Assembly: GCA_017471125.1 (NCBI GenBank) | Contig: JAFUWR010000292.1 | Span: forward strand, 1-8,135 | Direction: 5' to 3' | Length of the DNA: 8,135 nucleotides | Origin: Clostridia bacterium | GTDB lineage: Bacteria > Bacillota > Clostridia > Christensenellales > Aristaeellaceae | Shown here: piece by piece, positions 1 through 6,314 of the stretch | Position numbering within the stretch: position 1 is the first letter of the stretch | Layout: each line of letters starts with the position of its first letter | The notes under the pieces: generated by a model | The model's input: only the letters and a program-made list of their open reading frames with translations | Told to the model about the DNA's origin: nothing | Databases searched by the model: none | Translations under genes and position numbers: made by a program

Positions 1-798
1 GGTCAGCGCGGCCACGGCAGCCATGAGCTGCTGCAGCACTTCCTCGCCGCTGTCCTTCTTCTCGCCCGCGCCGCAATCGGAGGCAGCGGGGGCAGGAGCG
101 GCTTCGGGCTCGGTGTCGGAAGAAGCCGCGATTTCCTCAATCGCATCGGCAACTTCCTGGGGGTCGGCGTCCTTTGCCCAGCCAGCGAACATGCGGCTGA
201 ACAGGGAGTTGGTGGTTTTCTTAGCCATGGTCTTATTGCCCCTTTCTGTAGGTGTGTTGGATTCCTCCGCGGAATCCTTTATAGCAACGCGGGGACCTGC
301 GCGGCCGGCCGATACAACCGCCACATGGTTCCCGCGTATGCCGCATTGATACAAGCGGCCCTGCTCGTCCATCCGGTACTCGCAGTCATAGCCGCAGGAG
401 ACTTCACGCAGCCGCCCGCTCTTGATCGCCTCGATCAGCGGCGGCGACGTGATGTACAGGTCAGCGATCAGCAGATCGCTTTCCTCGCCGGTGCCACGGT
501 GCACGTTCTGGACGTGCCCGCGGTCATAGGCCGAAATGTTGTCGGGCTTCACCTCGACGGGCGGGTGGTCCTCGGTGGCGGGCTTGCCCTCGAACGAGGC
601 AATGGTCGCCGTGGAGAACACTTCCTCCTCGGTGCGGATGACATCGACCAGGCCGGTCGGGTCATCCTCGAACCCCAGCTCCGAACGCAGGTAGGTCTGT
701 GTGCCCGTCCGCGCAATCGGCACGTTCAGGCAGATCAGGAAGCCCTCCGGCGTTTCCGTCTGATTCGGGCTCAGGCGGGAGCCGTAGTACGCCCTCAT
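1..798 (-). CDS. DUF2213 family phage protein, probable prohead protease (partial, 3' end beyond window)
   Basis: The frame opens at ATG 798 and stays free of stops to position 1, giving 266 codons; the C-terminus lies outside the window. An AGGTGA ribosome binding site overlaps the stop codon of the preceding small gene. Residues 1-175 look like DUF2213: DHPP at 77-80, GHVQNV at 94-99, SCGYD at 134-138 and a GNHVAVVSAGRAG segment ending at 168. This family sits between minor head and major capsid genes in many phages and is usually regarded as a prohead protease-like component. The conserved His (78) and Ser (134) fit a His/Ser catalytic pair, but that is inference. From about residue 175 the protein becomes polar and Ala/Glu-rich, like a scaffold-type tail. 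An internal start at residue 191 may make this tail separately. The major capsid gene would be expected just left of the window. Confidence 0.85.
   Translation of the reverse strand, partial: MRAYYGSRLSPNQTETPEGFLICLNVPIARTGTQTYLRSELGFEDDPTGLVDVIRTEEEVFSTATIASFEGKPATEDHPPVEVKPDNISAYDRGHVQNVHRGTGEESDLLIADLYITSPPLIEAIKSGRLREVSCGYDCEYRMDEQGRLYQCGIRGNHVAVVSAGRAGPRVAIKDSAEESNTPTERGNKTMAKKTTNSLFSRMFAGWAKDADPQEVADAIEEIAASSDTEPEAAPAPAASDCGAGEKKDSGEEVLQQLMAAVAALT
226..247 (-). promoter_or_regulatory. Possible internal ribosome binding site and in-frame start within the DUF2213 gene
   Basis: Within the DUF2213 frame, codon 191 (ATG, first base 228) is preceded by a purine-rich AGAAAGGGG element with 10 bases between the G run and the ATG. 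The product would begin MAKKTTNSLFSRMF and continue into an acidic Ala/Glu-rich stretch. Family precedent is lambda, where the scaffold Nu3 is made from an in-frame internal start in protease gene C. The site lies exactly where the folded DUF2213 domain ends, which supports a scaffold role, but a chance purine run cannot be excluded. Confidence 0.4.
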
Positions 799-804
799 GG
801 TGCA

Positions 805-1017
805 TCACCTCGTAATCCTGATCTCCTTGAGCCCTTCGCCCAGGAACAGGACGCGGTTGCCGGCGACGATGCTCACCGTCTCGGACGGGCGCACGTCGAA
901 GGCCTCCACAGCGTCCGCCACAACCTTCTCGTCGGAGATGGGCGCTTCGGGCGTTGCAACGGCCTTTCCAGCCGTTTCAACGTCGGGGGTAATAGTGGCG
1001 CTGGTCTTACTCTTCAT
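805..1017 (-). CDS. Small phage structural-region protein of unknown function (70 aa)
   Basis: This short gene starts at ATG 1017 behind a strong AAAGGAGG site 10 bases upstream, which begins in the stop codon of the minor head gene. Its TGA stop lies 6 bases before the DUF2213 start and contributes to that gene's binding site. The first half is polar and rich in Ala, Thr and Glu, probably disordered. The second half (from about residue 40) has alternating hydrophobic residues (SIVAGNRVLFLGEGLKEIRI) that suggest a small beta-rich fold. I do not recognise a family. Position between minor head and protease suggests a small head-assembly or decoration component, but nothing in the sequence proves it. 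The tight spacing and good ribosome binding site make it a real gene. Confidence 0.75.
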   Translation of the reverse strand: MKSKTSATITPDVETAGKAVATPEAPISDEKVVADAVEAFDVRPSETVSIVAGNRVLFLGEGLKEIRITR

Positions 1018-1033
1018 CGTCTGGAATCCTCCT

Positions 1034-1990
1034 TTACGCTGCTATTCCGAACCGCTCCTTGAACTTGGCCAGGGAGCTGATCGTTTCAATATGCCCGGAG
1101 ACGTGAACCTTCGCCGGGAAATTGATATCCTCAAGGGCGATGACGGGGAGCGCAATGCACCGGCAGTTGAATATGCCGCCGGGATGGTATCGGCCATAGC
1201 TCCGTTCACCAGCCATTGATTCGGGGTCTGGCGGGTCGCTCCATCGGCAGATCACGCCGTCCATGCTGCCATGCTGGGGACGGACGCGGGAATCGTGGGC
1301 GGTGCGCCAGATGTAAAAGTCCAGCCCCAAGGATTCGGCCCTGGACTGGACGAGTGCGGTGGAGGCCTTGGCCGATTCGGTGCGGGCGATTCGCCGCGCC
1401 TCGAACTCGCGCAGGTGCTTGGCCTCCTTCATGATCTCCTTGGTGATCTCGTCGGGCCTGACGCCCTCGAATTCGCGCTGCCTCGCCAGCTTGGAGAAGC
1501 GCAGCGCCATGTCGTGGGGGCAGGTGACGATCAGCTTGGAGTTCTCGGCCACGATAGCGCTGATGGACTGGCCCAGCGCCGTGCCCGTGGTCTCCTTCAT
1601 CAACGCCTGGTAGATCAGGCGGCCCTGGCTGGACGCCGCGGCTGCCGCCCTCCAGGAGCGCTTCATGCCCACGGCCAGCATCGTTACCGTCTGCCGCGCG
1701 GCCTCCTCGGCCATGTGTTGGAAGGTGGGCGACGAGGCGATCTGCGTCAGTATGCGGATGATCGCGTCCGGCGTGGGGTCGGCCAGCTTGGCCACCTCGT
1801 CCTCGGCCTTCTTCAACAGGTTGCGAATCAGCCGTTGATACTTGCGCTCCGCTTTCCGGCGCTCGGCGATGAAGTAGGTGCGCGGCGCGTCCTTCGCGGC
1901 GCCCGTCTTGACGGCCATCTCCCTGGCAAGCGCCACATACTCCGGAGAGTTTGGAGGCGGCAGGACGTCGGGCAGCTTCGGATATGCCAC
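1034..1990 (-). CDS. Phage minor head protein, Mu F / SPP1 gp7-like
   Basis: The start is GTG 1990, chosen because AGAGG lies 7 bases upstream and no alternative in frame is as well placed. The 318-residue product has a long helical, charged N-terminal half (about 20-200) and a C-terminal Mu F-type head morphogenesis domain. That domain shows an ARTES segment at about 202-206, TAHDSRVRPQHGSMDG at 230-245 and YHPGGIFNCRCIALPV at 268-283, the usual family signature including the paired NCRC cysteines. Proteins of this family are minor capsid components, in SPP1 bound to the portal and needed for proper DNA delivery. Normally the gene directly follows the portal; here the toxin/CPCC cassette and a terminator intervene. 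Only 22 bases separate the terminator hairpin from the start, and no promoter is visible there, so expression should depend on readthrough. Confidence 0.9.
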   Translation of the reverse strand: MAYPKLPDVLPPPNSPEYVALAREMAVKTGAAKDAPRTYFIAERRKAERKYQRLIRNLLKKAEDEVAKLADPTPDAIIRILTQIASSPTFQHMAEEAARQTVTMLAVGMKRSWRAAAAASSQGRLIYQALMKETTGTALGQSISAIVAENSKLIVTCPHDMALRFSKLARQREFEGVRPDEITKEIMKEAKHLREFEARRIARTESAKASTALVQSRAESLGLDFYIWRTAHDSRVRPQHGSMDGVICRWSDPPDPESMAGERSYGRYHPGGIFNCRCIALPVIALEDINFPAKVHVSGHIETISSLAKFKERFGIAA

Positions 1991-2012
1991 GGTATCACCT
2001 CTTTTCGGGCAT

Positions 2013-2045
2013 GAAAAAAGCAGCCCGCGCTATGCGAACTGCTTC
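2013..2045 (-). terminator. Rho-independent terminator after the CPCC gene
   Basis: Read on the minus strand, AAGCAGTTCGC pairs with GCGGGCTGCTT around a 5-base loop (ATAGC). This makes an 11-bp stem with two G-T pairs, spanning about 2018-2044, followed directly by further Ts (2014-2017). There is no T run on the other side, so it acts only in the minus direction. It lies 15 bases after the CPCC stop and 22 bases before the minor head start, a striking place for a terminator inside a head operon. It matches the promoter at 2397-2426 to bound a short unit. Late transcripts must read through or be antiterminated here. Confidence 0.85.
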
Positions 2046-2059
2046 TTGGTTTGGTCGAG

Positions 2060-2293
2060 TTATGCGATCTCTCGGCCCTCGTCAAATGCCTTGCGGGCTT
2101 CGTCGATCGACATGCTGTTGGCACCTCCGGCACGATGGATATCTTCGTTCTGGAGATCGTCGTCTTCCCAGCCGCATACCGGGCAATAATCATGCTGGCC
2201 GATCGCATCGAGAGTATACTGAAGACAACAAGCGCACATATACTTGCCGTTCTTGCCTTTCTCAAGCGTATAGCCTTTGTTATTGCCGACCAT
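2060..2293 (-). CDS. CPCC-type cysteine-rich small protein, candidate immunity protein
   Basis: This 77-residue protein starts at ATG 2293, overlapping the last 14 bases of the toxin-like gene; a weak GGTGAG lies 5 bases upstream. It has two cysteine knuckles: CACC at 20-23 and CPVCGWEDD at 37-45. The conserved tail GGANSMSIDEARKAF (56-70) follows. This arrangement is typical of the 'cysteine-rich CPCC' family, with the usual first CPCC here reading CACC. The cysteines very probably bind one zinc ion. The molecular role of the family is not well established. Direct coupling to a nuclease-like toxin, an own consensus promoter (2397-2426) and an own terminator (2013-2045) argue that it neutralises that toxin. 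This immunity role is inference from context; a regulatory or unrelated accessory role remains possible. Confidence 0.85.
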   Translation of the reverse strand: MVGNNKGYTLEKGKNGKYMCACCLQYTLDAIGQHDYCPVCGWEDDDLQNEDIHRAGGANSMSIDEARKAFDEGREIA

Positions 2294-2897
2294 GCTTACT
2301 CACCATGCCTTCCCAATACTGTATGCCCTCATTCGGATGGTAGAACGATGTCATGTTGCCATCCGAGTTGGTGCATGCAAATTCGTTTGTGCTGTAATTA
2401 TACCGCATTCGGCTACCATCTGTCAAATGGATTTCTTCACAATTCTCGCCCAAAGGACGCGACAAAAAGGATACGCCGGCCTCGCTGTATTCTCGCTCGT
2501 TCTTGTACCCCATAGCTTTGCCATGCCTTCTCTGATGACTGGCAAGCTTGGTTTTGCTTTGAATGCGGCCAGTTGGCGTTTCCTCCGTGTTACCCTTATG
2601 GCCTACGGCAAGATTGGAATAGTCGTTCGGGTCGTAGGACTTCGTGATGGTATGACCTTTGGGATCGACTGCTGTTTGGCTTTTGGCCTTTGGTGCGGAT
2701 GACGAGGACGAGCCGCTACCAGACATTTTCCCTTCGCCGAACTTTCCACGCTCTCTTGGCTGTCCGGGATAATCTATCATGCGCAGGCACAGCCGCGCTA
2801 TGCCACGCTCGTCAGATTGCCCATCCTGCGCCGTCTGCCGCATCTTCCAGCGGCTCGTCCGCGCTATCCGCAGGAACAGCCTGTCCAGCCTGTTCAT
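2280..2897 (-). CDS. Phage-encoded BECR-type RNase toxin candidate with phage N-terminal leader
   Basis: The start at ATG 2897 is chosen for a perfect GGGAGG site 8 bases upstream; this makes 205 residues and an 86-base overlap with the portal 3' end. GTG 2906 is too close to that site, and ATG 2780 has no binding site. Residues 40-57 (MIDYPGQPRERGKFGEGK) resemble a leader I recall from polymorphic toxin-like proteins beside phage heads. A Ser-rich linker follows (59-67). The C-terminal part has KLASHQRRHGKAMGY (117-131), then MRYNYSTNEFACT (164-176), TSFYHP (183-188) and a final YW (194-195). This order of a His-containing helix, an RY..TNEF strand and a T.F.P strand fits the barnase/EndoU/ColicinE5-D/RelE (BECR) nuclease fold. 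Candidate active residues are His121, His125, Arg163/Arg165 and Thr183. GC content is lower than in neighbours. RNase activity is inferred and the target unknown. Confidence 0.75.
   Translation of the reverse strand: MNRLDRLFLRIARTSRWKMRQTAQDGQSDERGIARLCLRMIDYPGQPRERGKFGEGKMSGSGSSSSSAPKAKSQTAVDPKGHTITKSYDPNDYSNLAVGHKGNTEETPTGRIQSKTKLASHQRRHGKAMGYKNEREYSEAGVSFLSRPLGENCEEIHLTDGSRMRYNYSTNEFACTNSDGNMTSFYHPNEGIQYWEGMVSKHGRQ
2397..2426 (-). promoter_or_regulatory. Consensus sigma-70/sigma-A promoter inside the toxin gene, driving the CPCC gene
   Basis: On the minus strand the sequence has a perfect -35 hexamer TTGACA (2426-2421), an 18-base spacer and a perfect -10 hexamer TATAAT (2402-2397). Transcription would start near 2390, about 97 bases before the CPCC ATG. 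The only complete gene before the terminator at 2013-2045 is then CPCC, in an RNA of roughly 375 bases. The hexamers encode Leu-Thr and Tyr-Asn of the toxin, the latter inside its RYN..TNEF motif, so the promoter is built into coding sequence. No operator-like inverted repeat is obvious around it, which suggests constitutive expression. Confidence 0.8.
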
Positions 2898-4368
2898 CGG
2901 CGTCACCTCCCTGATCGGGCGCGGTGGGCAGCAGCCCGCCCATGCCCAGCTCGTCCATGCCAGCGTCGGTCATATCGTCGGCACGGTCAATGTCGTCATC
3001 GGTGATGCTGTCCCACATGCCGTAGGACGCGCCACTCTTTCGCAGCTCAACGAGCGCCGTCTTCTGGGAGATCAGGCCCGACTGGAACACGGAGACAATG
3101 GCCGCGCTGCCCTGCTGGATAAGGTTGGCGCGTTCCTCTTCGGAGGTGTCGCGCACGGGATTGAAGTCGAAGTCCAGGTCCTCGGGCACCAGGCCCCACA
3201 CGCTGACGCACATGATCGGCAGCAGCTTTTCGAGGACGGGCCGCAGCACGCTCTCCTGGCTCTGCCTGATCTTGTCGTAGTAGTTGGTCAGGTCGCTCTC
3301 GCCCGTGGAGTTGAGGCCTGCGGGGGAGCGCCCGAACAGCCGAGTGACGGGAATCTCCGCGGCGCCGGCGATATCCAGCATGAACGATTCATAGATGTCG
3401 TTGAGGCCCGCGAAGGTGTACTGGTGGGTCTCCAGGGCATCGTCCTTGTCCATGATGTTCATGCCCATGTTGGACATGAGGAAGTTCTGCATCGTCAGCA
3501 CCTGGTACAGCCGCTTCTGAATCTCCGGCTGTGTGGCCGAGAGCATCTGGCCGAGGTCGGCCATCTTGTAGTTGCGGATGTTGGCCTGGAATATGAGCTG
3601 GGCGATGTTCTCGCTGCTGGTGTTGCGCTTGTTCAGCTCCGTGTAGACGTGCTCCAGCTCGGACATGCCCCAGTAGTTCTCGGCCATGCGCTCCACGTAG
3701 GGCAGGTCGCGGCCCAGGAATCGAATCACGCGGCTGTGGTGGACGCGGACGCCCGTGGCCAGCTCCGTATCCGACATGGAGAAGGTGTAGTATTCCGGCG
3801 TCCCGAAGTCAGGGTCGTCCAGCTCCTGCACCAGGCCGCTGTCCGGGTACACGCCGTTCCACCTGTCCGCGATGATCAGGCCCTTGTACTGGCCAGGCAT
3901 GATCATGTCCATGTCGAGGGGCTGGTCCAGCATATCCTCCTGGCCCTCGATCACGATGATGCCGGCAGCGCCGCCGAACAGTCTGCCCCAGCGCAGCCCC
4001 TCCAGCAGGTGCTTCTTCAGGTGGGTCTTGCGCACCGCCGCCTCGAACTGGTTGATCTGGTCCGGCGTGAGCTGGGACTGGAAGTCGAACCAGTTTTTCA
4101 GCATATCCTCGGGGATCGTGTCGATCACGCGCCGGGCGATCCAGTCGTTACGGTACAGGCTGTTCAGCAGCGGATAGTTCTGCGTCAGTCTGGTCAGCGG
4201 GTATTCCGCGGCCTCCAGCAGATTGGTCTGGCCGACGCCCAGGCGGGCGAAGGGATTGGTGAAGCTGTCCAGGGTGATGCCGCCGCTGGGCTTGGCCTCG
4301 GTGGTGGGATTCCTCGCCACGGGCTGCACCCGCTGGCCCTTTGCGCGTCGTGCGCTTCTCCTGCTCAT
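2812..4368 (-). CDS. Phage portal protein, DUF1073 family
   Basis: This 518-residue protein starts at ATG 4368 with AGGGAG 9 bases upstream, 15 bases after the terminase large subunit stop. It matches the DUF1073 portal-type architecture: NDWIARRVIDTIPEDMLKNW at about 74-93, HSRVIRFLGR at 211-220, NYWGMSELEHVY at 231-242, and AGAAEIPVTRLFGRSPAGLN at 334-353 followed by ESDLTNYYDKI to 367. The N-terminus (1-25) is basic, and the C-terminus (from about 465) is an acidic, Ala/Asp-rich tail. The portal forms the dodecameric ring through which the terminase packages DNA and to which the tail attaches. Its last 86 bases also encode the N-terminus of the toxin-like gene in another frame. Some databases name DUF1073 after the anti-CBASS protein Acb1; the length, motifs and position after terminase support portal function here. 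Confidence 0.92.
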   Translation of the reverse strand: MSRRSARRAKGQRVQPVARNPTTEAKPSGGITLDSFTNPFARLGVGQTNLLEAAEYPLTRLTQNYPLLNSLYRNDWIARRVIDTIPEDMLKNWFDFQSQLTPDQINQFEAAVRKTHLKKHLLEGLRWGRLFGGAAGIIVIEGQEDMLDQPLDMDMIMPGQYKGLIIADRWNGVYPDSGLVQELDDPDFGTPEYYTFSMSDTELATGVRVHHSRVIRFLGRDLPYVERMAENYWGMSELEHVYTELNKRNTSSENIAQLIFQANIRNYKMADLGQMLSATQPEIQKRLYQVLTMQNFLMSNMGMNIMDKDDALETHQYTFAGLNDIYESFMLDIAGAAEIPVTRLFGRSPAGLNSTGESDLTNYYDKIRQSQESVLRPVLEKLLPIMCVSVWGLVPEDLDFDFNPVRDTSEEERANLIQQGSAAIVSVFQSGLISQKTALVELRKSGASYGMWDSITDDDIDRADDMTDAGMDELGMGGLLPTAPDQGGDADEQAGQAVPADSADEPLEDAADGAGWAI

Positions 4369-4383
4369 TGTCGATTACTCCCT

Positions 4384-5655
4384 TCAAGCTGAAATCCGCC
4401 ATCTGCTGGCGGTGGTCTTGATCACGTAGCGCAGCGCGTCACAGGCGTGGTCGTCTACCTTGACCGGCTGCTCCTCGCCGCGCATCCTCGCCTTTTCGTC
4501 CCACACATAGCCGCTGATCTCGCGGATGAGGTTGGGGCAGGCATCGGCGCGGACGCGAATCAGGCGCTTGTTCATCAGCGTGGACACGACGCGCAGCCCA
4601 TCCCGCACGGCGTTGTCCGCCTCCTTGATCATGTAGCCGCGGTTGCGCAGCACCGTGATGAACGAGGCCGCCGAGGGGTCCACCACGATGATCGCGTCCC
4701 GGTTGCCGTCCAGGAAGGCGTCCAGATCGTCGGCGTACTGCTCGTCGGTCTTCTGCTTGCGCTCCTTCCGGCCATCGTAGTAATACTCGCGGTCTATCCA
4801 GTAGGTCGTGCCGTCGTCCCAGGTGTCCAGGAATGCCGTGGCGTTGCTGGTGCCGTAGTCGATGCCGACGTAATGCGTACACACCGACTTCCAGCCCTCG
4901 GCCGGCGGCGCGTCGTAGGTATTCTCCGTGGCGGACCACATATCGTAGATCACGCCCTCCGGCGCCGTCCGCAGCCCCAGGATGTCCACCACGAACCAGA
5001 AGGATTTCTTGTCGTAGGACAGTAGCAGATCGCGGAGCTGCTGATCGCTCATGGAGAGGTTGTCCAGCACCGTGAAGTGGCCGTAGTTGTAGCCGGTGAT
5101 CAGGCCCTCGGCGAAGCTCTTGTCGTAGAAGTTCAGCAGGTCCACGTAAAACCAGTGCTGCGGCCCCTTGGGGTTGAGGTCCATGAATATCTTGCGGTCT
5201 TTGCTGGACAGCGTTCGGGCGAAGCACTCCTTGATGAAGGCCTCGCAGCACTCGTTGGCCTCGGTGATGTACACGCTGCCGTAGGTCTGGCCCTTGATCT
5301 TGGCCTCGCTGCCGTTGTCCGCGCCGCCCGCGATCAGCACGATCTTCTCCCCGGTGCGGGTCTTGATAAAAAGCGCGTCGCGGTCCTTGTACTGGCCCTC
5401 ACGACAGCGCCCCTTGAATATGTGCGTCAGGCCCAGGCCGTCGCTGTCCAGGATGTTCAGCTTCACGGCGGAGATCGAGACGCCCGCGGCCAGGTGCAGC
5501 TTGTTGGGGTGGTTCTCCAACGACGCCGCCCAGGCCATGATGTTCATTACGTTCTTGCCGGCGCGCTTCCCGCCCTCGGCCACGTTCAGCCAGCAGGAGA
5601 GGGAGCGCTTGATGTATTGGCTCTGCTTTTCACACAAAGACGCGTAGCCGATCAT
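4384..5655 (-). CDS. terL: Phage terminase large subunit (ATPase and nuclease)
   Basis: The ATG at 5655 overlaps the stop of the small subunit gene as ATGA, so the two are translationally coupled. The 423-residue product has a Walker A-type EGGKRAGKN at 27-35, a Walker B-type VYITEANE at 128-135 and DLNPKGPQHWFY at 159-170, as in PBSX-type terminases. The C-terminal RNase H-fold nuclease shows its metal-binding acids: GIDYG (Asp266), VVDPSA (Asp326) and DDHACDALRY (Asp401/402/406). It cuts concatemeric DNA and pumps it through the portal into the prohead. Length is normal for the family and no key residue is missing. The very short N-terminus before Walker A is a feature of this subfamily. 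It is followed by the portal gene 15 bases downstream. Confidence 0.95.
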   Translation of the reverse strand: MIGYASLCEKQSQYIKRSLSCWLNVAEGGKRAGKNVMNIMAWAASLENHPNKLHLAAGVSISAVKLNILDSDGLGLTHIFKGRCREGQYKDRDALFIKTRTGEKIVLIAGGADNGSEAKIKGQTYGSVYITEANECCEAFIKECFARTLSSKDRKIFMDLNPKGPQHWFYVDLLNFYDKSFAEGLITGYNYGHFTVLDNLSMSDQQLRDLLLSYDKKSFWFVVDILGLRTAPEGVIYDMWSATENTYDAPPAEGWKSVCTHYVGIDYGTSNATAFLDTWDDGTTYWIDREYYYDGRKERKQKTDEQYADDLDAFLDGNRDAIIVVDPSAASFITVLRNRGYMIKEADNAVRDGLRVVSTLMNKRLIRVRADACPNLIREISGYVWDEKARMRGEEQPVKVDDHACDALRYVIKTTASRWRISA

Positions 5656-6305
5656 GCACCGTCACCGTCCTTTGGCTTGGGCTCCGGGGCAGATGATTCC
5701 ACCTGCTCCATCGTCCGGTCAGGCATGGGATGGTTGATAAGCTCCGCGATGGACAGTATGTTCTCGTTGAAGGTGTCGGTGTCGTCCGCGCCGCCGCCCT
5801 GCTGCTTCTGGAGCTCGAAGCGCTCCCGCGACATCTTCGAGGCCGCGTCGAGGCCGTACAGCCTGGCCAGCGAAGCCATGGAGCGCACGACGGCCTCCAG
5901 GTCGTTCACGAAGGCAGACTTGAGGGGGAATTCCCTGGCCTCGCCGTTCACCGTGACCTTTTTGACCTCCACGGTCTCGCGCATGGTCTTGGTGCCGACG
6001 CCCTCCGGGTAGTTGGTGATATTGGCCAACAGCTTCCCGTATATGGCCAGCGCGGCCTCGCTCTGCATCTGCATCAGGCGGGCGGCGGTGTCGGCCTGGA
6101 TATCGGCCGTTTTTTCCACCAGCTTTTCCGCAGCTTTCCCCTCACGGGCTTTGCGCAGCTCCGTCCACTTCTCCAGGCGGGCCCTGCGCTCTATCGTCGA
6201 GATCGAGACGCCGTACTTGTCGGCCAGCTTCTGCTGGGAGATGCCGCCGCGCACATACTCTGCCTTAATCTTCTTCCAGTTCGGACCATCGCGTTTCTGT
6301 GCCAC
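5652..6305 (-). CDS. terS: Phage terminase small subunit with N-terminal helix-turn-helix
   Basis: The start is GTG 6305, with GAGGTG 5 bases upstream. The 217-residue product begins with a helix-turn-helix: NWKKIKAEYVRGG leads into ISQQKLADKYGVSISTIERR (22-41), then ARLEKW, as in many Gram-positive phage small terminases and related YfeC-like proteins. A long helical middle part (about 55-165) is likely to drive oligomerisation, and the C-terminus is acidic and Pro/Glu-rich, a plausible contact for the large subunit. It would recognise the packaging start site on phage DNA. The ATGA overlap with the large subunit gene and family-like length make the assignment firm, although small terminases are poorly conserved in sequence. 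Confidence 0.85.
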   Translation of the reverse strand: MAQKRDGPNWKKIKAEYVRGGISQQKLADKYGVSISTIERRARLEKWTELRKAREGKAAEKLVEKTADIQADTAARLMQMQSEAALAIYGKLLANITNYPEGVGTKTMRETVEVKKVTVNGEAREFPLKSAFVNDLEAVVRSMASLARLYGLDAASKMSRERFELQKQQGGGADDTDTFNENILSIAELINHPMPDRTMEQVESSAPEPKPKDGDGA

Positions 6306-6314
6306 ATCACCACC

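Noticed and set aside
2018..2044. Bidirectional terminator at the hairpin
   Set aside because: Read on the plus strand the stem is followed by a mixed TCTTGG sequence rather than a T run, and no plus-strand gene ends there.
2812..4368. Anti-CBASS (Acb1) function for the DUF1073 protein
   Set aside because: The database name for this domain mentions Acb1, but the length, portal-type motifs and position directly after the large terminase subunit indicate a portal; I see no clear HxT pair typical of a 2H phosphoesterase domain.
2779..4392. Long open frame on the plus strand (537 codons) antisense to the portal, with similar ones at 325-1062, 1271-2014 and 5077-6012
   Set aside because: These are mirror frames of GC-rich genes; the translations are repetitive in Val/Leu/His/Arg/Gly, with no recognisable domain, and the opposite strand carries clear phage families.
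4439..5251. Minus-strand alternative frame inside the large terminase gene (also 6191-6934, 6750-7838 and 1828-2265)
   Set aside because: Arg/Gly/Pro-rich products typical of frame-shifted GC-rich DNA, overlapping genes with intact conserved motifs; no frameshift is needed to explain the real genes.
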